Of a stretch of DNA of 7,120 nucleotides, positions 1-5,363 are shown one piece after another. Under the pieces are notes generated by a model. The model made no database searches. It was not told the origin of the DNA and worked only from the letters and a program-made list of their open reading frames with translations. Origin of the DNA: Oscillospiraceae bacterium (lineage in GTDB: Bacteria > Bacillota > Clostridia > Oscillospirales > Ruminococcaceae); contig DPBR01000009.1 in the NCBI GenBank assembly GCA_003516865.1, positions 1 through 7,120 on the forward strand, given 5' to 3'. Position 1 is the stretch's first letter, and every line of letters starts with the position of its first letter. The position numbers were made by a program, and so were the translations under genes.

Positions 1-1
1 A

Positions 2-19
2 TAATTATGCGGTGTAGCC
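2..19. repeat. Copy of the 18-bp repeat end seen at 6777-6794 and 6958-6975
   Basis: The 18 bases TAATTATGCGGTGTAGCC match 6958-6975 at 17 of 18 positions and the reverse complement of 6777-6794 at 16 of 18. A TA dinucleotide follows one base later (21-22), the same spacing as at the other two copies. It has the orientation of a right-hand end, so the rest of an element may lie left of the window, or this may be a lone remnant. It abuts the T tract of the spoIIQ terminator. Confidence 0.7.
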
Positions 20-21
20 TT

Positions 22-65
22 AAAAAAAGCGCCGCGCGTTCCCGAAAGAACACATTCGCGGCGCT
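22..65 (-). terminator. Rho-independent terminator of the spoIIQ-like gene
   Basis: A 9-bp perfect stem (AGCGCCGCG at 28-36 pairs with CGCGGCGCT at 57-65) encloses a smaller GTTC/GAAC hairpin (38-41 with 48-51). On the minus strand the stem is followed by seven T (complement of the A run at 22-28). It begins 11 bases past the stop codon of the spoIIQ-like gene, so it should end that transcript. Confidence 0.85.
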
Positions 66-76
66 TATGCGGCTGA

Positions 77-805
77 TTATCCGCCGTTTTTCCCGACAAC
101 GGAAAGCGGGTCAATCCATTTTCCGTTCTCCTTGACGGCGAGGTGAAGATGCGGCTTCTGGAGGGCTTCGGAAACGTTCGTATCGGAGGTTTTGCCGATA
201 ATTTCGCCCTGCTTTACCTGCTGACCCGCCTTAACGTTCAGTTCTTTCGCAAGACCGCAGTAATAAACCTCAAGACCGTTCGTCTGCTCAACCGTCACGC
301 ATACTCCCAGAAGCGGGTCGTCGCGGATTTCTTTTACGACGCCCTCGGACATTGATTTAACGTCCGTTCCGAGGTCGCAGAGGATATCAGCGCCGTCGTG
401 CGTTTTCCACACGCCGAGCGTTTCGGATTTGACAAGCTCGCCGTTTGAGAACGGCTTGTCGATTTCGCCCTCAACGGGGAGAATGTTTCCCGCCTTGATT
501 GTCATAGGGCGGTTTGCCGGCTCTGTTTCGGAAGAGGACGACTTGTCCGGTTTTGACGAGGACGAGCTTGTGCTGTCCTTGGGTACTCCCGAAACATTGT
601 TGTTTGCGGGTATGTCGCCTGAGCTTTTTGACGCGGAGAAGCTGAAAAAGCTTTCGGGCGAGGAGTTTCCCGTCGGAACAAGCCTTTTTGTCGTGCTTCC
701 GTAAACCGCCACGAGCGACGCCGCAACCGCCGTTATTCCTATCGCCGACGCGATTGCAAGGCTTTTCGCGCTTTTTCCGTCATTGTTGTGTCTTTTATTT
801 TTCAT
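77..805 (-). CDS. spoIIQ: SpoIIQ-like M23/LytM-domain sporulation protein
   Basis: This 242-aa protein has a short basic cytoplasmic start, one membrane helix (about residues 15-36), a Ser-rich linker (about 76-93) and a LytM/M23 domain from about 108 to 236. The zinc-type ligands are visible: H136 and D140 in HDGAD, and H219 and H221 in HLH. The helper histidine usual in the Y-x-H-L segment is replaced: the segment reads YYCGL with G184. In the SpoIIQ family the protein sits in the forespore membrane and binds SpoIIIAH of the mother cell to form the engulfment channel; some members keep zinc, and others are enzymatically dead. Assignment to SpoIIQ rather than a general M23 peptidase rests on the single-pass layout, size, linker and forespore-like promoter. 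The start ATG at 805 is preceded by GAGGAAAGG. The gene is alone, divergent from the EAL-HDOD operon, and has its own terminator. Confidence 0.8.
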   Translation of the reverse strand: MKNKRHNNDGKSAKSLAIASAIGITAVAASLVAVYGSTTKRLVPTGNSSPESFFSFSASKSSGDIPANNNVSGVPKDSTSSSSSKPDKSSSSETEPANRPMTIKAGNILPVEGEIDKPFSNGELVKSETLGVWKTHDGADILCDLGTDVKSMSEGVVKEIRDDPLLGVCVTVEQTNGLEVYYCGLAKELNVKAGQQVKQGEIIGKTSDTNVSEALQKPHLHLAVKENGKWIDPLSVVGKNGG

Positions 806-882
806 TGTACCATTCCTTTCCTCAATTCGTCACGGAAACTCCGAAAATTCTCCGAACCTCCGCGCTTCCTTGAACCTGTTTG

Positions 883-911
883 TAGTTTTACCGATTTTTT
901 CCCGGATATTC
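883..911 (-). promoter_or_regulatory. Forespore-type (sigma-F/sigma-G-like) promoter of spoIIQ
   Basis: On the minus strand GGTAAAACTA (883-892) fits the sigma-F -10 consensus GGNRANAHTR at every position. GAATA (907-911) lies 14 bp upstream; it fits the sigma-G -35 consensus GHATR, and its distance to AAAACTA is 17 bp, normal for sigma-G. For sigma-F the spacing is one base short and one -35 base differs. Transcription would start about 70 bases before the ATG at 805. B. subtilis spoIIQ is sigma-F dependent, so the match fits the gene call. The match is by eye against consensus. Confidence 0.55.
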
Positions 912-946
912 ACACAAAAAACAGCAAAAAACACTGCGTTTGTGAA
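909..946. repeat. Spaced inverted repeat between divergent genes
   Basis: TTCACA (909-914) and TGTGAA (941-946) are perfect 6-bp inverted arms 26 bp apart. They lie between the spoIIQ promoter and the divergent sigma-A promoter. The left arm overlaps the -35 of the spoIIQ promoter. It could be a regulator site, but short arms in AT-rich DNA arise by chance, so this is weak. Confidence 0.25.
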
Positions 947-982
947 ATCGGCAATTTTTTTCGCAGTCTTATAAAAATAGAC

Positions 983-1011
983 TTGAAAAAACGCGCGAAA
1001 AGTAGTATAAT
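983..1011 (+). promoter_or_regulatory. Sigma-A promoter of the EAL-HDOD operon
   Basis: TTGAAA (983-988) and TATAAT (1006-1011) are separated by 17 bp: five of six -35 bases and all -10 bases match the vegetative consensus. Transcription should start near 1018. This places the ATG at 1017 at or before the +1 and so argues that translation starts downstream, at TTG 1044. Confidence 0.85.
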
Positions 1012-1043
1012 AATTTATGTATAAACTATGGGAGAGTGATATT

Positions 1044-2243
1044 TTGGACGCTTTAATTGCGCGCAGACCTGTTTTTGACGTCGGCGGAAACGTTTTTGCG
1101 TATGATTTGCTTTACAGAATTGCCGAAAACGGCGGAAAAAAGATGGTTGTATGCGGGTCTGAACCGACAAACAAGCTTTTTGATGTTGACGTGCGCAGAC
1201 TTGTCGGAAAAACGCGCGCTTTTATCACATTTACGGACGAAATGCTCAGAGCGCGCCTGCCGCTTGCTTTTTCAGCCGATATTCTGACTGTCGGCGTACA
1301 TAAAGACCAGCTTGAAAACGCGGAAATTATGGAAATATGCTGCGACCTAAAAGAGCGCGGGTTTATGATTGCGCTGAAAGATTTTGAATATTCAAAGTCC
1401 TGCGACGAGATTTTCCGCTTTGCGGATATCGTTGAAATCGGCTTCGGAAAGCCTGTAAAGGCAATCGAGGAAACCGCTTATGTCTGCCGTTATTCAAACA
1501 AGCTGATGCTTGCCGCAGATATCGATGACCGCGAAAGATTTGATTACGCAAGGCAGCTCGGCTGCACTTTTATGGAGGGGCTTTTCTTCGCAAAGCCAGA
1601 AATCGACTTCGATAACGGCATAAGACCGCTCCCCGCGAGCATTTCGGGCGCGATTTCCATTATGTCTAAGCCCGATGTGGAAATTGAGGAGATTGTCAAT
1701 GTTCTCTCCGTGGATTCGGCGGTTTGCCAAAGACTTCTCAGGCTGATTAATTCCGTTTATTTCGGTTTTACGACAAAAATCGCTTCGATAAATCAGGCGA
1801 TTGTGGTGCTTGGGCTTGATTATCTGCGCGAGTGGATTTATCTTATGGCTGTTCAGAAGATTATGAACAACGAAAGCGCGGAATCTACAAAAACGTCGCT
1901 TCTCATGGCGAAATTCTGCCGAAAAATCGCGCTTCTTATTCCCGAAGGAAAGAAAAATCCCGAGTCTTTTTATCTTATGGGATTGCTTTCGATGGTTGTT
2001 TTCTGCGGTGAAAAGGTTCTTGTGGAGGCGCTCGACGAGTTCCCGATTACAAGCGACATCAAAAAGGGACTGCTCCGCAGGGGCGGAACGTACAGCGACG
2101 TGTTTGAAATGGCGTTCGGCTATCTTCTGGGCGATTGGAATAACTACGAGGAAATCGCCGCGGCTTATGAAATTGATATGAAAGCGATTTCTGACGGTTA
2201 TATAGAATGCGTAGAGGAAGTCGAAAAGGCAGATTTGAATTGA
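1044..2243 (+). CDS. EAL-HDOD signalling protein, YuxH-like, with degenerate EAL domain
   Basis: This 399-aa protein has an N-terminal EAL-like domain (about 1-190) and a C-terminal HDOD domain (about 195-390), the layout of the YuxH-type family (COG3434). The start is TTG 1044: GGGAGAG (1030-1036) is 7 bases upstream, the promoter predicts a +1 near 1018, and the resulting N-terminus (MDALIARRPVFD) matches the family's usual 'ARQPIFD' opening. An in-frame ATG at 1017 would add nine residues but overlaps the +1. The EAL signature is DLL (21-23). The usual DDF reads KDF (112-113 are D, F), the 'K-I-D' strand reads VEIGF (130-134), and the QG before the last strand is EG (178-179). Cyclic-di-GMP hydrolysis is therefore unlikely; a binding, scaffolding or regulatory role is more plausible. 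HDOD domains lack the HD catalytic metal site. The gene is first in a three-gene run, with 7 bp to the next. Confidence 0.88.
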   Translation: MDALIARRPVFDVGGNVFAYDLLYRIAENGGKKMVVCGSEPTNKLFDVDVRRLVGKTRAFITFTDEMLRARLPLAFSADILTVGVHKDQLENAEIMEICCDLKERGFMIALKDFEYSKSCDEIFRFADIVEIGFGKPVKAIEETAYVCRYSNKLMLAADIDDRERFDYARQLGCTFMEGLFFAKPEIDFDNGIRPLPASISGAISIMSKPDVEIEEIVNVLSVDSAVCQRLLRLINSVYFGFTTKIASINQAIVVLGLDYLREWIYLMAVQKIMNNESAESTKTSLLMAKFCRKIALLIPEGKKNPESFYLMGLLSMVVFCGEKVLVEALDEFPITSDIKKGLLRRGGTYSDVFEMAFGYLLGDWNNYEEIAAAYEIDMKAISDGYIECVEEVEKADLN

Positions 2244-2250
2244 GGGCAAA

Positions 2251-3345
2251 ATGGCTTTTTTTCTTGATGAAATAGACGAATGTCTTTGGGACAGGCTTAA
2301 AGTCACGGACAAAAAAATCGTTCTTTACGGAATGGGCGACGGCGCGGAGAAAATCAGAGCCGCGCTCGATGAAAAGGACATTCCGCTCGGCGATATTATG
2401 GCGAGCGACGAGTTTGTCCGCGGTCACAGCTTTATGGGAATACGCGTGAAAACGCTTGCCGAGATTGAAGAGCTTTACGGCGATGATTTTATCATTCTTG
2501 TGTGCTTCGGAACGCAAATTCCGGAGGTTATGGAGAAAATCGCGTTTATTTCCCGAAAACATGAGCTTTACGCGCCGAATGTTCCCGTAACGGGAGAGGG
2601 ACTTTTCGACCTCGATTACGCGAGAGAACACCGCGATGAGCTGATGAAAGTTTACGGGCTTCTTGCGGACGCGCAGTCCAAAAGGGTTTTCGAGAATGTA
2701 ATCCGCTATAAATTAAGCGGAAAGCTTGATTATCTCACGGAAGTCGAAACGCCGTCCGATGAGAAGTTCAACCTGCTGAATATCGGCACGGAGGAGATTT
2801 ACGCCGACCTTGGCGCTTATGACGGAGATACCGTAATCGAGTTTCTGAACGAAACCTCTATGCAGTTCGCCAAAATCTACGCGATGGAGCCTGACTCAAA
2901 GAATTACCGCAAAATGAAGCGCAGGCTTTATATGCTGGGTTCGGCGATTTTCGAGGCTTATAACTGCGGCGCTTGGGACGAGGACGAAACGGTTGTGTTT
3001 AATCTGCGCTCCGGAAGAAGCAGCACGGCTGTTCCGAGCAAAAATATGACGCTCAATCCCGCGCGTTTCCGCGAGATTAAGATGCTTAAGCTTGATACGC
3101 TTCTTCGCGGTCAGCCCGTAACCTACCTGAAAATGGACGTTGAGGGCGCGGAAGAAAAGGCGCTTCTTGGCGCAAAACAGACAATCGCGGATTTTTCGCC
3201 GAAACTCAATATCGCGCTTTATCACAGAAACGAGGATATGTTCAAAATCCCGCTTCTGGTTAACTCAATGCAGAAAAAGTACAGACTTTATATGCGTCAT
3301 CACCCGTATTTTCCCGATTGGGATACAAATCTCTATGCACTTTGA
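2251..3345 (+). CDS. FkbM-family SAM-dependent methyltransferase with N-terminal Rossmann-like region
   Basis: This is a 364-aa protein. Its C-terminal half carries the FkbM methyltransferase pattern: the SAM-binding loop YADLGAYDGDT (184-194), an acidic strand end AMEPD (211-215), a second strand with NCGAWD (238-243), and the family signature LKMDVEGAEEKALLGA (293-308). FkbM enzymes methylate hydroxyl groups, usually on sugars or polyketides; the substrate here cannot be read. The first 160 residues are extra relative to a minimal FkbM domain. They contain a glycine-rich turn VLYGMGDGAEK (24-34) and a second strand IILVCFGTQ (81-89), suggesting a Rossmann-like fold. ATG 2251 follows the previous stop by 7 bp; GAGGG (2242-2246) overlaps that stop and lies only 4 bases from the ATG, so coupling to upstream translation is likely. 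It is the middle gene of the run. Confidence 0.85.
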   Translation: MAFFLDEIDECLWDRLKVTDKKIVLYGMGDGAEKIRAALDEKDIPLGDIMASDEFVRGHSFMGIRVKTLAEIEELYGDDFIILVCFGTQIPEVMEKIAFISRKHELYAPNVPVTGEGLFDLDYAREHRDELMKVYGLLADAQSKRVFENVIRYKLSGKLDYLTEVETPSDEKFNLLNIGTEEIYADLGAYDGDTVIEFLNETSMQFAKIYAMEPDSKNYRKMKRRLYMLGSAIFEAYNCGAWDEDETVVFNLRSGRSSTAVPSKNMTLNPARFREIKMLKLDTLLRGQPVTYLKMDVEGAEEKALLGAKQTIADFSPKLNIALYHRNEDMFKIPLLVNSMQKKYRLYMRHHPYFPDWDTNLYAL

Positions 3346-3362
3346 CAGAAAGGGACTGCCGA

Positions 3363-4142
3363 ATGAAGATTGTAATTGGAATTATACTTATTGTTCTGGT
3401 TCTGGCGGGAATTGCGTTTTTCCTTTTGTATGTGCTCAACGCCCACGACCTTGTTTACTGCGGCGATATCAAGAGCGAGGACGGAACGAAATGCTCCGTC
3501 ACAAGAGTGTACACCGCCGACCTAAACGCCGATGAAACGCTCTCTCAGATTGTCACCGCGATGAATGACAACGGAAACGGAAATCTCTCGGCGGAGGAAA
3601 TGACGACAATCCTTGCGACTTATCAGAATGTTATTTATGCGCCTGTTTTTACGCTTAACCTCGAACAGGAGGACACCCGTACTTTCGTTCTTTCGGGAAG
3701 CGTCTACAATGGTCTTGACGGCGACGGACAGCCGACCGACCCCGATTTCCGCTATAAAAACCTCACGCTTACCGCTGGCGTCGGAAACGGAAAGGTTTTA
3801 GCGGCGCAGAACGTTTATTCCGAGGACCTTAACGAGGACGGACAGTATGATTTTAAGGCGAGAAACAATGTCGTTGACCCCGTTTTGCTTGACGGAAACG
3901 CGGGAGCGGCGTTCTCATTCACGGACTGCGACTCGTTCAGGCTTGTTTTTACGGGAGTTTCGGAGGTTCCCGCAACGATAAAACTTGCGTTTACATACGA
4001 CGTTGTGGCGCAGAATCCGCTTAATTTCACCAGCACAAACGGCGGCGCCATGGGACTTCAGATTACCGAAGCCTATGACGAGGAGGGCAGACTTAAGCCC
4101 GAAATTACGCTTGAAAAGGTTTATACCGTCAAAACAGAATAA
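3363..4142 (+). CDS. Membrane-anchored extracellular protein with EF-hand-like calcium loops, function unknown
   Basis: This 259-aa protein begins with a membrane helix (about residues 3-25) preceded by only MK, so it is probably anchored with the rest outside the cell. The start is ATG 3363 with AAAGGGA seven bases upstream; an earlier in-frame ATG at 3318 overlaps the preceding gene and has no such site. Residues 68-79 (NDNGNGNLSAEE) fit a 12-residue EF-hand loop: N, N, N at 1, 3, 5, G at 6, L at 8, E at 12. Residues 155-163 (DLNEDGQYD) fit the DxNxDG type of loop; a third, weaker acidic/Gly stretch is GLDGDGQPTDPD (117-128). Calcium binding is therefore likely. I do not recognise the family. 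The C-terminal third is rich in predicted beta strands. It is the third gene of the run, 17 bp after the methyltransferase. It is not a classical dockerin: the loops are not paired at the C-terminus. Confidence 0.8.
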   Translation: MKIVIGIILIVLVLAGIAFFLLYVLNAHDLVYCGDIKSEDGTKCSVTRVYTADLNADETLSQIVTAMNDNGNGNLSAEEMTTILATYQNVIYAPVFTLNLEQEDTRTFVLSGSVYNGLDGDGQPTDPDFRYKNLTLTAGVGNGKVLAAQNVYSEDLNEDGQYDFKARNNVVDPVLLDGNAGAAFSFTDCDSFRLVFTGVSEVPATIKLAFTYDVVAQNPLNFTSTNGGAMGLQITEAYDEEGRLKPEITLEKVYTVKTE

Positions 4143-4181
4143 GGAATTGTTGAAAAATTTGTTATAAATCGCCGAAACGAA

Positions 4182-4195
4182 TTGTCCGAGGACAA
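4182..4195. repeat. Short near-palindrome upstream of the patatin gene
   Basis: TTGTCC (4182-4187) and GGACAA (4190-4195) are perfect 6-bp inverted arms around GA. As RNA it would be a tight hairpin and as DNA a possible operator. There is no T tract, so it is not a terminator. It is 37 bp before the possible -10 box at 4232. Confidence 0.3.
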
Positions 4196-4231
4196 GCCAA
4201 AGTTAACAAAAAATTAATGTTTGTATGATAT

Positions 4232-4237
4232 TATAAT
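4232..4237 (+). promoter_or_regulatory. Possible -10 box for the patatin gene
   Basis: A perfect TATAAT is present 72 bp before the GTG start. No good -35 lies 16-18 bp upstream: TTAACA (4203-4208) is 23 bp away. The alternative TATGAT (4224-4229) is 15 bp from that same TTAACA. Transcription from TATAAT would start near 4244, inside the loop of the terminator hairpin. The call is tentative. Confidence 0.4.
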
Positions 4238-4267
4238 CACGGAGCAGGAATTTGCCCCGTGATTTTT
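4235..4267 (+). terminator. Rho-independent terminator of the three-gene run
   Basis: AATCACGG (4235-4242) pairs with CCGTGATT (4257-4264). One mismatch later, GCA (4244-4246) pairs with TGC (4253-4255) around the loop GGAATT. Five T (4263-4267) overlap and follow the stem. It lies 93 bases past the stop at 4142 and is the first T-tailed hairpin downstream. It overlaps the possible -10 box of the next gene, so a transcript starting there could not form it. Confidence 0.7.
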
Positions 4268-4308
4268 GTATCGATTTGGCATTTTTGTTTGGAAAAAAGG
4301 TGATTTTT

Positions 4309-5169
4309 GTGAAAACAGGACTTATACTTGAAGGCGGCGCTATCAGAGGTATTTTTACCGCGGGCGTTCTTGACCGCCTTATGGAGGAGGGAATTAACTT
4401 CCCGTATGTAATCGGCGTATCTGCGGGCGGCGGAAACGCAATGAGCTATGTTTCGTGTCAGGTGGGAAGAACCTGCCGTATGATTAACGTTCCGAAAAAC
4501 GACTCTTATTTCGGATTAAGACAGTTTTTGGGTTCGAGAAAGCTCATTAATCTTGATAAAATGGTGTATGAATATCCGTATAAGCAGTTTCCGTTCGACT
4601 TTGATACATATTATAACAGCGGAATTGAAACGGAATACGTCTGCACCTGCCTTGAAACGGGCGAGGCGGAGTATTTCTCCGAATATGAGGACAACGAGCG
4701 GCTTCTGACGATTGCAAAGGCGACTTGTTCCGTGCCTATGCTTTGCGCGCCTGTCGAGCTTGACGGAAAGCATTATCTTGACGGAAGCATCGCGGATTCT
4801 ATCCCGATTGAACGCGCGCTTGATATGGGCTGCGACAAGCTTGTGATTATCCTCACAAAGCCCGGTTTGAACACTCCGCCTACCGATTATTCAAAGTTCA
4901 AGACGGTTCTGAACTCGATGTACAAGAAATATCCGAATTTCATCGAGGCTTGTATGACGCGCGTTGAGCGTTATGAGGAAACCGTGAAGCTGATGAACAG
5001 GCTTGAGGAGGAGGGCAGAGCATTTGTGTTCCGTCCGTCGCTTCCCGCGATTTCAAAGTTTGAAACGCACACGGATAAGATTATGGAGAGCTATCACGAC
5101 GGTTATTCACAGGCGGACGACAAGATTTTCGACCTTGTTGAATGGACGAAAGCAAAGCTTGTAAGCTAA
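4309..5169 (+). CDS. Patatin-like phospholipase (YjjU/COG4667 type)
   Basis: This 286-aa lipid acyl hydrolase has all three patatin signatures: the glycine-rich oxyanion segment EGGAIRG (8-14), the nucleophile elbow GVSAG with Ser38, and the DG motif with Asp158 (LDGS, 157-160) completing the Ser-Asp dyad. No signal peptide or membrane helix is seen, so it is probably cytoplasmic. The family hydrolyses acyl chains from phospholipids or other lipid esters; the substrate here is not readable. GTG 4309 is chosen because AGGTGA (4298-4303) lies five bases before it and the family starts a few residues before the GG motif. An upstream in-frame TTG at 4252 lies inside the terminator hairpin and is rejected. 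The gene is transcribed alone and is followed by a strong terminator. Confidence 0.88.
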   Translation: MKTGLILEGGAIRGIFTAGVLDRLMEEGINFPYVIGVSAGGGNAMSYVSCQVGRTCRMINVPKNDSYFGLRQFLGSRKLINLDKMVYEYPYKQFPFDFDTYYNSGIETEYVCTCLETGEAEYFSEYEDNERLLTIAKATCSVPMLCAPVELDGKHYLDGSIADSIPIERALDMGCDKLVIILTKPGLNTPPTDYSKFKTVLNSMYKKYPNFIEACMTRVERYEETVKLMNRLEEEGRAFVFRPSLPAISKFETHTDKIMESYHDGYSQADDKIFDLVEWTKAKLVS

Positions 5170-5185
5170 AAAATTGCATAAAAGA

Positions 5186-5211
5186 GAGGTCTGCGAAAAC
5201 TCGCAGACCTC
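5186..5211. repeat. Palindromic hairpin, copy 1
   Basis: GAGGTCTGCGA (5186-5196) pairs with TCGCAGACCTC (5201-5211) around the loop AAAC: a perfect 11-bp stem. The same palindrome recurs at 5332-5354. On the minus strand the stem is followed by a T-rich stretch (CTCTTTTATGC, then more T), so it may serve as the terminator of the convergent anti-sigma gene. On the plus strand there is no T tract. Confidence 0.8.
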
Positions 5212-5316
5212 AGACTGTCGATAAAGGCACATCTGCGTCGTCAGTGCCGGATTGGCAGGCACAAAGCCTAGCCAAATCCGGCACTTCCTAGCATCTGTAC
5301 CTTTCTCGGCAGTCTG
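5211..5316. ncRNA. 106-nt imperfect long hairpin, possible structured RNA or palindromic element
   Basis: The whole segment folds on itself. CAGACTGTCGA (5211-5221) pairs with TCGGCAGTCTG (5306-5316) with one G-U. Moving inward, AAAGG (5223-5227) pairs with CCTTT (5300-5304), ACA (5229-5231) with TGT (5296-5298) and TGC (5234-5236) with GCA (5291-5293). AGTGCCGGATT (5243-5253) pairs with AATCCGGCACT (5275-5285), then GGC with GCC and AGGC with GCCT, around the loop ACAAA (5261-5265). I see no open reading frame in it. It lies between convergent genes and two copies of a shorter palindrome. It may be a REP-like mobile palindrome or the 3' end of the patatin mRNA; I do not recognise it as a named RNA family. 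Confidence 0.55.
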
Positions 5317-5331
5317 GCAAATTCTATTTTT

Positions 5332-5359
5332 GGTCTGCGAAAAACTCGCAGACCTTTTT
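5332..5359 (+). terminator. Rho-independent terminator of the patatin gene (palindrome copy 2)
   Basis: GGTCTGCGA (5332-5340) pairs with TCGCAGACC (5346-5354) around AAAAC, followed at once by five T (5355-5359). This is a strong one-direction terminator for plus-strand transcription. It is nearly identical to the palindrome at 5186-5211, differing in loop length by one A. It ends four bases before the stop codon of the convergent gene. Confidence 0.85.
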
Positions 5360-5363
5360 GCTG

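Noticed and set aside
429..704. Plus-strand reading frame opposite spoIIQ
   Set aside because: It is the complement of the Ser-rich linker and LytM start; no domain and no promoter are seen.
1494..2631. Long minus-strand reading frames opposite the EAL-HDOD and methyltransferase genes
   Set aside because: They lie fully antisense to genes with clear domains, have odd Arg/His/Phe-rich compositions, overlap each other and show no convincing ribosome sites.
3363..4142. Dockerin (cellulosome) protein
   Set aside because: One loop resembles DxNxDG, but the paired 22-residue dockerin repeats are absent, and the protein is membrane-anchored at its N-terminus.
4143..4308. Riboswitch or T-box leader before the patatin gene
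   Set aside because: Only a small near-palindrome and one terminator hairpin are present; no aptamer-like conserved core or alternative antiterminator was seen.
5211..5316. Integron attC site
   Set aside because: A long hairpin of suitable size, but without the conserved attC core sites, a cassette gene or an integrase.
5186..5354. CRISPR array
   Set aside because: There are only two copies of a palindrome with one structured, self-complementary spacer and no cas genes nearby.
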